From: CAIVAT01 sp964473485
Lineage (GTDB): Bacteria; Bacteroidota; Bacteroidia; Bacteroidales; FEN-979
Direction: 5' to 3'
Length of the DNA: 64,000 nt
NCBI GenBank assembly: GCA_964473485.1
Contig: CAYYPH010000016.1
Span: 30,174 to 94,173 of the forward strand
The notes under the pieces were generated by a model. That model saw only the letters and a program-made list of their open reading frames with translations. It made no database searches and was not told where the DNA came from. Shown here one piece after another: positions 26,076 to 35,602 of this stretch (position 1 is its first letter; every line of letters starts with the position of its first letter). The translations under genes were made by a program, and so were the position numbers.

Positions 26076-26738
26076 ATGAAAAACTACTTTTTTGCTGTCG
26101 CGCTTGTGTTACTCACAACCTCAGTATTTGCACAAAATGAAAATGACAATAAACAATCAAACGATGAAATCTCGACTGTTTTTGGCGGGGGAAATGCTGC
26201 CCGGTTAGGTTGGTTCGTTGGCATAGATCCGGGTTATACGCAATTCGATGGCCGCGATGTATGGCTTGGCGGTATCAGCGGCGGGATGATCATCAATCAC
26301 CATTTCACGATCGGGCTTACCGGTCGCGGGTGGGTTAATCGCAACAATATGTTCTACAGTGAAGTCACGGATACAGCGGGAGCCTACCTGGAGGGCGGAT
26401 ACGGCGGATTGCTGCTGGAATACACCCTGTTCCCGAAATCGGTCGTACACGTTACCTTCCCCGTTCTCATCGGCGGCGGCGGCGCCACCTATGTTACCGA
26501 CCGCGAATACTATGAGTGGGATGACGATGAGTGGGAAACAAATCATAAATCGATTGATACCGATGCTTTTTTTGTCATTGAGCCGGGTGTCAGGGCCGAA
26601 GTGAACATATTGAAATTTATGCGTCTGAATGCCGGTGTCAGTTACCGCTGGGTTTCGGATCTTAACCTGATCAACACACCCGCCGGTCTGATGAATAATT
26701 TCACAGCCACGGTGGGGCTGAAATTCGGCAAGTTCTGA
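26076..26738 (+). CDS. Outer-membrane beta-barrel protein
   Basis: A 220-residue protein with a clear signal peptide (MKNYFFAVALVLLTTSVFAQ) and alternating aromatic/hydrophobic strands separated by polar turns, as in small eight-stranded barrels of Bacteroidota. Segments such as NHHFTIGLTGRGWVNR, YLEGGYGGLLLEYTLF and MRLNAGVSYRWVSD look like transmembrane beta strands, and it ends TATVGLKFGKF with a terminal Phe, the usual barrel sorting signal. I chose ATG 26076; an upstream GTG at 26004 would place 24 lysine-rich residues encoded by repeat DNA before the signal peptide. It precedes the efflux operon. The function is unknown. Confidence 0.8.
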   Translation: MKNYFFAVALVLLTTSVFAQNENDNKQSNDEISTVFGGGNAARLGWFVGIDPGYTQFDGRDVWLGGISGGMIINHHFTIGLTGRGWVNRNNMFYSEVTDTAGAYLEGGYGGLLLEYTLFPKSVVHVTFPVLIGGGGATYVTDREYYEWDDDEWETNHKSIDTDAFFVIEPGVRAEVNILKFMRLNAGVSYRWVSDLNLINTPAGLMNNFTATVGLKFGKF

Positions 26739-26838
26739 ATCAGGAACGCGGTATAACTGGATATTCGCAACCGGCAATATCACACCACTGTAACACGGTA
26801 TACTTTAAGACGCTGTTCAACCATTATCATAAATTCCA

Positions 26839-28347
26839 ATGAAACCGAATAAAACCCCTATCATGCTTCTGGTTCAGACAGGATACCCCCCTCAAGTGAA
26901 TGAGCCTGGTATCCTGATCCGGTCGGGTGGCTGGCGTCTCCTGATCCTGGCAGTCCTGCTGCTTGCCGCGTCGTTTACAGGCAGGGCGGCCGTCGATAAC
27001 CCTTGCCCTGACGGGAAATACGGAAACGCGCAGCAGCCGGAGGGAACGTCACGGGGATCTGCAACATACGGCGCCCCGATCAGTCTTGAGCAATGCCTGA
27101 AGCTTTCGATCGGGAACAGCCCCAGGATCCAGGTGTCGAAACTGGAACAGATCAGGCTCGATTACGGTCGCCGCGAAACCATCGGGATCGGCTTGCCCCA
27201 GGTGAATCTTTCCGGATCGTTCGACGATTACGTGAGCCTGCCGACACAGATGATCCCGAACATCTTTTCCAGCCCGCCCAATCCCAGCGAGATGATCCCG
27301 GTACAATTCGGAACCACTTACAACCTGGCCGGCGCACTCGACCTGACACAGATGCTGTATAACCAATCGTGGCTAACGGCATTGCGGCTGGCCCGGGAGA
27401 TGGAAGAGCAAAACCGGCTTTCGACAGAAAAAACCACGATCGACGTGGTGTTCGAGGTGGCCCAGGCATACTACCTGACCCAGATCACGATGCAACAGAT
27501 CAGGAATATCCGGTCGAACCTTGAAAAGATCGAAAAGGCTGAGCGCATCGCACAGAGCCAGTTTGACTTCGGGCTGATCAAGAAGGTCGATGTCGACCGG
27601 ATCGTGGTCCAGAAGCTGAACATGATCACCGACCTTGAGCGGCTTGAAGTATTGTATGAACAGGAACTGGCCATGCAGCGGTATTTCATGGGGATCGACC
27701 CTGACGTTGAGATCGCGCTCGATGATTCCATCCCGCCTACGGTTATGAAACTGATGACCGAGGGGAACCTGGAGGAACATATCGACATCAGGATGATAGA
27801 GCAGCAGAAAGAGCTGGTGGGTACAACATTGCAAATGAACCGTGCCGAATATTTCCCCAGCCTCAACATGTTTGCCAGCACCAACTACATGAACCAGAGC
27901 AACACTTTTTACCTGTTCGGGAAGCCCACCGACTGGTTCAATACGAGTGTGGTCGGGATCAGGCTTTCGGTGCCGGTTTTCAGTGGTTTGAGACGACATT
28001 ACAAGGTCAGCCAGACGAAAGTGGAGATGGAGAAACTCAATGTAACCGAAACGGATGTAAAAAAACTGATCAGAATCAACTCAAAGGATGCGGAGCGAAA
28101 ACTGCTGAACGCCATCGAAGCGGAGAAACGACAGCGGACCAACATGGGACTTGCTGAACGGGTTTACGGAATTTCACAGGAACAATACGCCAAAGGGGTC
28201 ATCCCGCTCACGGACCTGCTGAATGCGGAAACTGCCCTGAGCGATGCCCAGACCAACCATACCTATGCCATGATCCAGATGAAGGTGTCGGAACTGGAAT
28301 ACCTGAAAGCAAACGGGAAGTTGTTGTCCATTATGGAAAAGAAATAA
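26839..28347 (+). CDS. TolC-family outer-membrane efflux protein
   Basis: A 502-residue outer-membrane channel subunit for tripartite efflux. A hydrophobic signal segment (RLLILAVLLLAASFTGRAA) lies at residues 33-51 after an unusually long N-terminal region. Two OEP repeats follow, starting at ISLEQCLKLSIGNSPRIQV, with the characteristic long helices (VVFEVAQAYYLTQITMQQIR, NAIEAEKRQRTNMGLAERV) and the second-repeat motif YAKGVIPLTDLLNAETALSD. It trimerises and joins the MFP and RND pump encoded downstream to expel substrates from the cell. A spacer with tandem repeats (80 nt) separates it from the MFP gene. Confidence 0.92.
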   Translation: MKPNKTPIMLLVQTGYPPQVNEPGILIRSGGWRLLILAVLLLAASFTGRAAVDNPCPDGKYGNAQQPEGTSRGSATYGAPISLEQCLKLSIGNSPRIQVSKLEQIRLDYGRRETIGIGLPQVNLSGSFDDYVSLPTQMIPNIFSSPPNPSEMIPVQFGTTYNLAGALDLTQMLYNQSWLTALRLAREMEEQNRLSTEKTTIDVVFEVAQAYYLTQITMQQIRNIRSNLEKIEKAERIAQSQFDFGLIKKVDVDRIVVQKLNMITDLERLEVLYEQELAMQRYFMGIDPDVEIALDDSIPPTVMKLMTEGNLEEHIDIRMIEQQKELVGTTLQMNRAEYFPSLNMFASTNYMNQSNTFYLFGKPTDWFNTSVVGIRLSVPVFSGLRRHYKVSQTKVEMEKLNVTETDVKKLIRINSKDAERKLLNAIEAEKRQRTNMGLAERVYGISQEQYAKGVIPLTDLLNAETALSDAQTNHTYAMIQMKVSELEYLKANGKLLSIMEKK

Positions 28348-28353
28348 GGTAAA

Positions 28354-28426
28354 GGAATTCAAAATTCAAATGTCAAAATTCAAAATTATTCACTCATTCA
28401 CTCAATCACTCATTCACTCAATATAA
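28354..28426. repeat. Heptamer then octamer tandem repeats (ATTCAAA, TTCACTCA)
   Basis: The spacer between the TolC-like and MFP genes consists of degenerate heptamers (ATTCAAA, TGTCAAA) from about 28359 followed by octamers TTCACTCA, ATCACTCA up to about 28423. The octamers are the reverse complement of the TGAGTGAA units downstream of sprA. Confidence 0.8.
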
Positions 28427-28428
28427 TT

Positions 28429-29523
28429 ATGAAACGCATTATCACCATCAGCCTCATCATCATTGCTATCGTAGGCGCCTGCAGCATCACCCTGATGATG
28501 AACAAAAAGAAGATCGATGAAAAATCGAAACTCGACGGGAACTTAAGCACGATCCCTGTTTTCGTGACGACGGCGGGTATCTCGAAACTCAGTGGCAGTT
28601 TTGAGGTCAATGGCACATTCTCTGCCATTCACGAACTTACCCTGATGTCGGAAGGGCAGGGAAAGGTGGTTGAGTTGCTGTTTAATACCGGCGATTTTGT
28701 CAAGGCAGGCCAGGTATTGGCACAGTTGGATGACGAACTGGTAAAGAGCCAGCTTCGGCTTGCAGAGGCTGCTCATGAGAAGGCAAAGGCAGACCTGTTG
28801 AAGTACGAAGGACTTCTTAAAGCCGATGCCATTTCGAGTCAGCAGGTTGAAGATGCAAAACTTGGGCTCCGCAAGGCAGAGACCGATGTCACGACCCTGC
28901 GTAAGCAGCTCGATTTCATGACCATCAGAGCGCCGATTCAGGGAACCATCGTCAGGCGGCACATCGAAAAAGGATCCCTGTTGATGCCTGGTGCCCCGGT
29001 GGCTGAAATCGTAGATGTGAGCCGTTTGAAATACGTTGCCAACGTAGCAGAAACTGAAGCTGCCCAGGTGAAGAAAGGAGACCGGATATCCATCACGACT
29101 TCACTTTTCCCGGGGGTAAAATACCTTGGAACCGTAGTTTCTGTCGGCGTAAGGGCCGATGACGCCCGCCGTTTTCCGATTGAACTAGAGATGATGAACG
29201 ACCCGTCTCATCCGTTACGCGCGGGCATGTTCGGCACCGCCTCCTTCCATTCCGAATCGGTCCGCGAGGGACTCGTGATTCCACGGAACGCCATTGTCGG
29301 AAGCATCAAGACCCCGAAGGTCTACGTCGTGGAGAATGGCCGGGCAATCCTGAAATCAGTGACCATTGGTTCGGCCACCGACCATGATGTGGAGGTGATC
29401 GACGGACTGACGGCAGGCGAGCAGATCGTCATCTCCGGTCAGATCAACCTCGACGACCAGGCAAGGGTGAGCATCGTCAACAATTCATCGGGTGCCAGAT
29501 CGGATATTGCTGATAACAAATAA
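28429..29523 (+). CDS. RND efflux membrane fusion protein (AcrA/MdtA-like)
   Basis: A 364-residue periplasmic adaptor that links the inner-membrane RND pump to the TolC-like channel. An N-terminal hydrophobic segment containing IIIAIVGACSITLMM could be a signal anchor or lipoprotein signal. The lipoyl half-motifs GQGKVVELLFNTGDFVKAGQ and LDFMTIRAPIQGTIVRRHIE flank a short helical hairpin (about 100-155), followed by the beta-barrel domain (LKYVANVAETEAAQVKKGD) and the membrane-proximal domain (LVIPRNAIVGSIKTPKVYVV). It lies 11 nt before the RND pump gene. Substrate range is unknown. Confidence 0.93.
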   Translation: MKRIITISLIIIAIVGACSITLMMNKKKIDEKSKLDGNLSTIPVFVTTAGISKLSGSFEVNGTFSAIHELTLMSEGQGKVVELLFNTGDFVKAGQVLAQLDDELVKSQLRLAEAAHEKAKADLLKYEGLLKADAISSQQVEDAKLGLRKAETDVTTLRKQLDFMTIRAPIQGTIVRRHIEKGSLLMPGAPVAEIVDVSRLKYVANVAETEAAQVKKGDRISITTSLFPGVKYLGTVVSVGVRADDARRFPIELEMMNDPSHPLRAGMFGTASFHSESVREGLVIPRNAIVGSIKTPKVYVVENGRAILKSVTIGSATDHDVEVIDGLTAGEQIVISGQINLDDQARVSIVNNSSGARSDIADNK

Positions 29524-29534
29524 CTACAAAAGCC

Positions 29535-32500
29535 ATGACAATTACTGAAATTGCAATCAAGCGACCCAGCCTGATCGTGGTGTTGTTCACCGTGTTGACT
29601 TTCCTGGGACTGGTGAGCTATTTTTCACTCAACTACGAACTCTTCCCGAAATATTCGCAACCGGTGCTGGTAATCGTTACCCCGTATCCGGGCGCTTCTC
29701 CCTCGGAGGTGGAAAACTCCGTCACCAAAAGGATTGAGGATGCAATCTCGTCTCTCGGAGACATCGATAACATCCAAAGCACTTCTGCCGAAGGAAATTC
29801 GGTGGTGGTGATCATCTTCAAAAGCGATGCCGACATGGACAAAGCGACCGAAGATGCCACACGCAAAGTTGCCAACATCGAATATCTTTTCCCGAAAGAT
29901 GTTCGCCGTCCCATTATCAGCAATTTCAGCATGGACGACATCCCGATCATGCGGCTCGGGTTGACGTCGGGTATCCCTTCAACCGAACTGTACGATCTTG
30001 TAAAGAACAAGATCAAGCCGATGATCTCCACTATCAACGGCATTGCGCAGGTTGATATTATCGGAGGGGAAGAACGGGAGATCAGGATCAATGTCGACAA
30101 TCAGAAACTGAAGGCGCGCGGACTCTCGATCCTCCAGGTGACGCAGGCCATCCAGTCGGCCAACATGGAGTTCCCCACCGGCAAGATCAAGGATCAGAGC
30201 CAGGAGGTCATCATCCGGCTTTCAGGAAAATTCGCAGCCATCGAAGATCTGAAAAACCTGGTGATCTTCACCGACGGAGACGGCAGTCCCATGAGGCTTG
30301 AAGATGTGGCCGATGTAAACGATTCGAAAAAGGAGACCAGCAGTATTAACCGGTTCAACGGGCAGACTTCGGTAGGTTTGCTGATATTCAAGCAGCCGGA
30401 TGGGAATGAGGTGGAGATTTCGAAAAAAGTCCATGAAGCCATCTCGAAGATTGAGGAGATCTACAAGCCAGAGCAGGTGAAATTTGCCATCGCCAACGAT
30501 ACTTCGGAATTCACGCTGATCTCGGCGAATGCAGTGATGAAGGACCTTCTGATCGCTATCTGCCTTGTGGCACTGGTCATGCTGGTATTCCTCCACAGCC
30601 TGCGCAACAGTTTTATCGTGATGGTCGCGATCCCGGCTTCGCTGATCTCCACCTTCACGGCCATGTACCTCATGGATTTCTCGCTCAACATCATTTCGCT
30701 GATTGCCATGTCGCTCGTGATCGGAATCCTGGTTGACGATTCCATTGTCGTACTCGAAAATATTTACCGGCACATGGAGATGGGGAAAGATCGGCGTAAA
30801 GCCTCGCTCGACGGCCGTAATGAGATCAATTATACTGCCCTCTCGATCACGCTGGTCGATGTGGTGGTGTTTCTTCCCATTGCCGTCATTTCAAGCATGA
30901 TTTCGGGATTGCTCCGCCAGTTTGCCCTCGTGGTGGTCTTCTCGACGTTGCTCAGCCTCTTCATTTCGTTTACCATAACTCCGCTGCTGGCTTCGCGCAT
31001 GGCCAAACAGACAAAGTTCAGAAAGGGTGGATTTCTCGACCGGGTGATCGGTGGATTTGAAAGGCGGTTGACTTCTTTCACCGAAGGGTATTCTCACCTT
31101 GTGGCGTGGTCGCTCCGGCATAAATTTCTGGTGTTGGCTGGCACCACAGTACTCTTCTTCGCATCGCTCTACCTCGTGATCGGTGGATTTATCGGCAGCG
31201 AATTCGTCAGCATGGGTGACCGCGGAGAGGTGATCATCCAGATTGAATTGCCAAAAAATGCGGGCATCGAGCAAACTAACCACCTGACCCTCAAAGCCGA
31301 ACAATACCTGATGAAGCAACCTGAAGTGATCAGCGTGTTCACCTCAGTGGGGAGCACCACCAGCTTTTTTGAAGCCGGCGGAAGCGCATACAAATCGGAG
31401 ATGCATGTAAAGATGGTGGAAAAGGAAAAGAGGAATATTACTTCTGAGATCTTTGCCATCAATATGAAGAAGGATCTAATGAATCTCCTTCCGGGAGTCA
31501 AGGTGAGATCGACCATTGTTTCGCTGATGGGAACCTCCGACATGGACCCGATTCAGGTGGTGATGAGCGGTCCGAACATGGATACCCTTACACCTTGGTC
31601 GGAGCGGGTCATGGCCGAAATGAAAAAGGTTCCCGGCACCTACGAGGTTAAGTTGTCGGTCGAGGCCGGCAATCCTGAAGTCGAAATCCAGCTCGACAAG
31701 GATAAAATGGCGAACATGGGGCTTTCGACCGCCATCGTGGGGATGACCCTTCAGAATGCATTCAGCGGGAATACCGATGCCCGTTACCGTGACGGCGACA
31801 ACGAGTATAACATCAATGTGGTGATGGATCAGTTTGACCGAAACAGCATTAACGATATTGCCGGCCTGACCTTTGTCAATGACCGGGGGCAAAACATTCA
31901 GTTGAACCAGTTTGCCACGATCAGACCATCGAGCGGTACCACTGTCCTTCAGCGATACAACCGGGTGCCTTCCATTACAGTACAATGTCAGGTCATTGGC
32001 CGTCCGGTCGGATCCGTGGGAGAGGATGTGATGAACGTGGTGAACAAAATGCCGATTCCTAAAGAGGTCTCGATCATCCCGGAAGGCGACATGAAGTACC
32101 AGACCGAGGCGTTCGGAAGCCTTGGAATCGCCTTCCTGGCCTCCATTCTGTTCGTTTACCTGATCATGGTGGCCCTGTACGATTCCTATATTTACCCGTT
32201 CGTTGTACTCTTTTCGATCCCCCTGGCCATCATCGGGGCGCTGCTGGCGCTGGGACTTACCATGCAGTCGCTCACCATTTTCTCGATCCTGGGGATCATC
32301 ATGCTGGTCGGACTTGTTGGGAAAAATGCCATCCTGCTTGTTGACTTCACCAACCAGCTCCGAAAGGAAGGCATGAACACCTATGAGGCTTTGATCGAAT
32401 CGGGAAAAGTCCGTATGCGGCCCATACTCATGACCACGTTCTCAATGATTTTCGGCATGTTGCCTATCGCCCTTGCATCGGGCGCCGGTTCGGAATGGAA

Positions 32501-32633
32501 AAACGGGATGGCCTGGGCGCTGATCGGCGGTCTGACCAGTTCGTTGTTTTTAACACTGATCGTGGTGCCTGTGGTCTATTTCCTCTTCGATAAGATGGTC
32601 TCAAGGTTCAGGAGAAGGAAACCTGCGGAGTAG
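29535..32633 (+). CDS. RND-family efflux transporter (AcrB/MexB-like)
   Basis: A 1032-residue inner-membrane proton-driven pump of the HAE1/AcrB type, of normal family length. It starts with an N-terminal helix (SLIVVLFTVLTFLGLVSYF), has two large periplasmic loops each followed by six-helix groups, the proton-relay aspartates in MSLVIGILVDDSIVVLENI (TM4) and the essential lysine in LVGLVGKNAILLVDFTNQ (TM10). The final helix ends LFDKMVSRFRRRKPAE. With the MFP and TolC-like proteins upstream it forms a complete tripartite system exporting drugs, lipids or other amphiphiles. No local regulator gene is seen next to the operon. Confidence 0.96.
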   Translation: MTITEIAIKRPSLIVVLFTVLTFLGLVSYFSLNYELFPKYSQPVLVIVTPYPGASPSEVENSVTKRIEDAISSLGDIDNIQSTSAEGNSVVVIIFKSDADMDKATEDATRKVANIEYLFPKDVRRPIISNFSMDDIPIMRLGLTSGIPSTELYDLVKNKIKPMISTINGIAQVDIIGGEEREIRINVDNQKLKARGLSILQVTQAIQSANMEFPTGKIKDQSQEVIIRLSGKFAAIEDLKNLVIFTDGDGSPMRLEDVADVNDSKKETSSINRFNGQTSVGLLIFKQPDGNEVEISKKVHEAISKIEEIYKPEQVKFAIANDTSEFTLISANAVMKDLLIAICLVALVMLVFLHSLRNSFIVMVAIPASLISTFTAMYLMDFSLNIISLIAMSLVIGILVDDSIVVLENIYRHMEMGKDRRKASLDGRNEINYTALSITLVDVVVFLPIAVISSMISGLLRQFALVVVFSTLLSLFISFTITPLLASRMAKQTKFRKGGFLDRVIGGFERRLTSFTEGYSHLVAWSLRHKFLVLAGTTVLFFASLYLVIGGFIGSEFVSMGDRGEVIIQIELPKNAGIEQTNHLTLKAEQYLMKQPEVISVFTSVGSTTSFFEAGGSAYKSEMHVKMVEKEKRNITSEIFAINMKKDLMNLLPGVKVRSTIVSLMGTSDMDPIQVVMSGPNMDTLTPWSERVMAEMKKVPGTYEVKLSVEAGNPEVEIQLDKDKMANMGLSTAIVGMTLQNAFSGNTDARYRDGDNEYNINVVMDQFDRNSINDIAGLTFVNDRGQNIQLNQFATIRPSSGTTVLQRYNRVPSITVQCQVIGRPVGSVGEDVMNVVNKMPIPKEVSIIPEGDMKYQTEAFGSLGIAFLASILFVYLIMVALYDSYIYPFVVLFSIPLAIIGALLALGLTMQSLTIFSILGIIMLVGLVGKNAILLVDFTNQLRKEGMNTYEALIESGKVRMRPILMTTFSMIFGMLPIALASGAGSEWKNGMAWALIGGLTSSLFLTLIVVPVVYFLFDKMVSRFRRRKPAE

Positions 32634-32639
32634 AGGAAA

Positions 32640-32697
32640 TGAGTGAGTAAATAGGTGAACAGGTGAACAAGTGAGCAGGTGAAGAAGTGAGCAGGTG
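32640..32697. repeat. Octamer tandem repeats (AGGTGAAC / AAGTGAGC)
   Basis: After the RND stop codon the sequence consists of degenerate octamers AGGTGAAC, AAGTGAGC, AGGTGAAG and AGGTGG from about 32651, the same family (reverse complement) as the GTTCACCT units at 3 kb. Confidence 0.8.
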
Positions 32698-32720
32698 GAA
32701 TTTTTCCTGAGGCAATCCGG

Positions 32721-32744
32721 AGAGACGGGATTAAACCCGTCTCT
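32721..32744. repeat. Perfect 9-bp inverted repeat between convergent genes
   Basis: AGAGACGGG, a 6-nt ATTAAA loop and CCCGTCTCT form a perfect hairpin in both transcripts. It could end or protect the convergent RND and barrel-protein messages, but no T-run follows. The motif resembles a GAGACG-type palindrome I have seen scattered in many bacterial intergenic regions. Confidence 0.7.
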
Positions 32745-32755
32745 ACCATGCCCAT

Positions 32756-32800
32756 CACGCGTCAACCGTCACGACGTTGTCAAGCGTCACACGTCACGAT
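32756..32800. repeat. GTCACGC-like degenerate repeats
   Basis: A run of CGTCA-centred units (CGTCAACC, CGTCACGA, CGTCACA, CGTCACG) fills the spacer up to the stop codon of the barrel-protein gene. It is the reverse complement of the GTGACGC heptamers downstream of sprA. Confidence 0.65.
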
Positions 32801-33619
32801 TTACTTTCCCAACTTGACTTTCACCCCGATATTCAATCCAAGGCTGTTCAGTGGGTAACTGTTCTTGAGCTCCTGATCGGGTTCGCTGTCGGAATAGGTG
32901 AAGTTTGTCAGGTCCTTGACAAATTTCACCTCTTTTTCACCGGTGGTAAAATCAGGTAGTACATCTTTCCCGTTTTCTTCCATCTTGGTGATCTTGCCTT
33001 TTGACGGGGCATAGCTCAGGGCATCGTAATAGATCTCGGCATAAACCGCCAGCAGGTCACTGATATTGATGTCGGTGCCAAGGGCAAAAGATCCGCCTAC
33101 TGCAATACCGCCGGAATATTTAATGGTTCCGACCGTATTATTTGAGTAGCTTGAAATGGAAGAAGTGATATCCATGTTCGTGATCATGGAGGGCAGGATT
33201 CCGATGATGACGCCCATCCGGGCATAGGGCCGCAGCGAGCCTGCATCGATGTTGGGCTGGATCAGGATGGCCGGCACCAGATAGAGCATGTTGCTTTTGA
33301 ATTTCATCCATCCGCTCCCATACGAGCTTTTCAATTCGGGGTAATCCATATCAACGTCGATTTTGGTGGAGAATCCCATGCGGTAGCCGATACCAAGTTC
33401 AGCGGCAATGTGTTCGCCAAGGAAGAACCCCGCGCGGAGGTTAAAATCGAGACCTTTCCCCAGTGCGACCGGGTAAACCTTTTGATAATCCTGGTAAAGA
33501 TCGTAGGTTCGGGCGGTGCCAAGTCCCACACCGGCTCCCAGGGAAACATAAGCTGATTGCTGAGCATAAAGTGTTGTAGCAGCAAAAAGCATGACCAGAA
33601 TGAGTAATTGTTTTTTCAT
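32801..33619 (-). CDS. Outer-membrane beta-barrel protein
   Basis: A 272-residue protein with a signal peptide (KKQLLILVMLFAATTLYAQ) and a run of amphipathic beta strands with glycine-rich turns: YVSLGAGVGLGTARTYDLY, FNLRAGFFLGEHIAAELGIG, LRPYARMGVIIGILP, and IAVGGSFALGTDINIS. It resembles the general outer-membrane protein beta-barrel family of Bacteroidota. A charged region near residues 205-250 (KITKMEENGKDV) may be an extracellular loop. It ends LGLNIGVKVKLGK. It is transcribed towards the RND operon and away from the glycosyltransferase gene. No specific function is evident. Confidence 0.75.
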   Translation of the reverse strand: MKKQLLILVMLFAATTLYAQQSAYVSLGAGVGLGTARTYDLYQDYQKVYPVALGKGLDFNLRAGFFLGEHIAAELGIGYRMGFSTKIDVDMDYPELKSSYGSGWMKFKSNMLYLVPAILIQPNIDAGSLRPYARMGVIIGILPSMITNMDITSSISSYSNNTVGTIKYSGGIAVGGSFALGTDINISDLLAVYAEIYYDALSYAPSKGKITKMEENGKDVLPDFTTGEKEVKFVKDLTNFTYSDSEPDQELKNSYPLNSLGLNIGVKVKLGK

Positions 33620-33738
33620 TGTGTTTGGTTTTAATGATGATTAAATCTATTTTTATGCGAAGTTAAGTCATTTCTTTCCGGATTGTTCTTCTGGCTGCCT
33701 GTTTTTTTTCTCAGGTTGAAAATTCGACCGCTATGATT

Positions 33739-33746
33739 TACCTTTG
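33739..33746 (+). promoter_or_regulatory. Bacteroidota-type -7 box
   Basis: TACCTTTG matches TAnnTTTG exactly, with a partial -33 box (TTGA at 33715-33718) 20 nt upstream. It lies only 15 nt before the ATG at 33762, which leaves a very short leader. Confidence 0.5.
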
Positions 33747-33761
33747 CAGAAAAATGAAACC

Positions 33762-35549
33762 ATGCCCGACAACCGGAAAATAAACATCACCTTATCTTTA
33801 CTGTTGGTGTTTTCGGCCCTGATCCGGGGGTTCGTGGCAGGGTTCATCGAGCTGGGCAATGATGAAGTCTATTACTGGACCTATGCCCGATTTCCGGCCC
33901 TAAGCCATTTTGACCATCCGCCGATGGTAGGACTGGCGATTAACGCATTAACCCTGAACCTCAATTTTGAGAGCGAATTCTTTATCCGTCTTGCCTCGGT
34001 CATCCTTGGCACCTTGAGCACCTGGCTTATTTTCCAGATCGGAAAGACGATCAAGAACCCGCTCACCGGTCTTTATGCGGCCCTGCTTTACACCGCCTCG
34101 TTTTATGGTTTCGTACTCTGCGGAACCTTTATCCTTCCCGATACCCCGCAGGTCTTCTTCTGGCTTATCGCCCTGTTGCTGGTCCTCCGGTCACTGCCCG
34201 ATCCGGAATATTCGCCGCAAAGCAGGAACATGTTTCTATTTGCCGGTGCCGCTGCGGGATTCGCCCTGCTCTCGAAGTATCATGCGGTGTTCCTGATGGC
34301 GGGAGTTTTCATGTATATGCTTTTATACGACCGGAAATGGTTTACCATCCGCGAGACATGGGGAGCGTTTGCCATTTTTATCCTGCTCTTTATGCCGGTG
34401 ATCTTCTGGAATGCCGAAAATGATTTTATCAGCTTTTCGTTTCATGAAAACCGTGTCGGCATCACCGAAGAAGGAATAAAGCCGCAGTATCTTATGACCG
34501 AGGTGTTCGGGCAGTTTTTTTACAATAACCCGGTGAATGTGGTCCTGATCATTGCCGCCCTTGTGGCCCTCGCCAGGCGGAAGTACTTCCTCAACCTGGC
34601 GTATCGCCGGATCATTCTTTGGACCAGCCTGCCGCTGATCCTGCTGTTCATCGGTTTCTCCCTTTTCCGCAGCACGCTGCCCCACTGGAGCGGTCCCGGA
34701 TATCTTGGCCTGATCCTCATTACGGCGGCCTGGCTCAGTGAGCCTGCAAAGGCAGGGAAATCAATGCGTCTGGTGCCCGTGCCGGTCATGATCGCCCTGG
34801 CTTTTATGCTTGCCGTTGTAACCGTTGCAGTGGGTCAGATCAGGTACGGATGGATCCCACTTCAGAAATGGAAAGCGGATGACGTCTCGCTCGATTTGTA
34901 CGGATGGGAACAATTGGGAAAAAAATTTGAAACGGTGAACAAATGGGACGAAGATCATTTCCTGATTGATAAAGGGGCGCCCATCATCACATTCCGCTGG
35001 TTCCCCGCGGCCAATTTTGATTATTATGTGGGCCGGCCGATCGACAAACCTGTCTATGCCCTCGGAACGCTTGAAAGGATACATAAATACCAATGGATAA
35101 ATAAGATCAGGGGTAACCTGAAGCAGGGTGACGACGCCTGGTTCATTGCATTAAGCGATGATTATGAAGATCCGGTAAGACTATACGGCGAACTTTTCGA
35201 CATCATCATTCCCACCGATACAATTTGTATAACACGGGGCAATGATACGGTGCGAAAGGCCTTTCTTTTCAGGATGATCGACCTGAAGCAGGACATGAAT
35301 TTCGTGCCTGTGAAGGAGAACAAGAACAGGCATGGAAACAGGAGCGATACGCTTGCCTTTTTCCTCGACCAGATCAGGGCCGACCGACAGTATCTCGACC
35401 TGCTCGAAAAAAGGTCGGTTCGTGAGGGCATTCCGCTCGACGAACTGATCCGTGACGAGGCAGCCAATATGTACCGCAAGGTTAAGGAAGTTGAACGAAT
35501 TCCCGATACTACGCGGAGTAATTCTGCAGCCGGAGACCCGGAGGAATGA
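33762..35549 (+). CDS. ArnT/PMT-like lipid-linked glycosyltransferase (GT39/GT83 family)
   Basis: A 595-residue polytopic inner-membrane protein. It uses a polyprenyl-phosphate-linked sugar to glycosylate lipid or protein in the periplasm, by family analogy. The catalytic acidic residues are in the first periplasmic loop, ELGNDEVYYWTYARFPALSH, followed by FDHPPMVG; about eleven hydrophobic helices lie between residues 10 and 360. The C-terminal 230 residues form a soluble region with PAANFDYYVGRPIDKPVYAL and a charged helical tail. I chose ATG 33762 (MPDNRKINI) over a TTG at 33744. The acceptor cannot be read from the sequence. Confidence 0.86.
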   Translation: MPDNRKINITLSLLLVFSALIRGFVAGFIELGNDEVYYWTYARFPALSHFDHPPMVGLAINALTLNLNFESEFFIRLASVILGTLSTWLIFQIGKTIKNPLTGLYAALLYTASFYGFVLCGTFILPDTPQVFFWLIALLLVLRSLPDPEYSPQSRNMFLFAGAAAGFALLSKYHAVFLMAGVFMYMLLYDRKWFTIRETWGAFAIFILLFMPVIFWNAENDFISFSFHENRVGITEEGIKPQYLMTEVFGQFFYNNPVNVVLIIAALVALARRKYFLNLAYRRIILWTSLPLILLFIGFSLFRSTLPHWSGPGYLGLILITAAWLSEPAKAGKSMRLVPVPVMIALAFMLAVVTVAVGQIRYGWIPLQKWKADDVSLDLYGWEQLGKKFETVNKWDEDHFLIDKGAPIITFRWFPAANFDYYVGRPIDKPVYALGTLERIHKYQWINKIRGNLKQGDDAWFIALSDDYEDPVRLYGELFDIIIPTDTICITRGNDTVRKAFLFRMIDLKQDMNFVPVKENKNRHGNRSDTLAFFLDQIRADRQYLDLLEKRSVREGIPLDELIRDEAANMYRKVKEVERIPDTTRSNSAAGDPEE

Positions 35550-35602
35550 TCAGCAGGTAAGGTCTGGTCTGCAAGGTAGTGTTAAGGAGGAAGACGGAAG
35601 TA

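Noticed and set aside
33642..33649. TAGATTTA as a promoter box for the barrel-protein gene (minus strand)
   Set aside because: It has one mismatch to TAnnTTTG and no upstream element; too weak to annotate.
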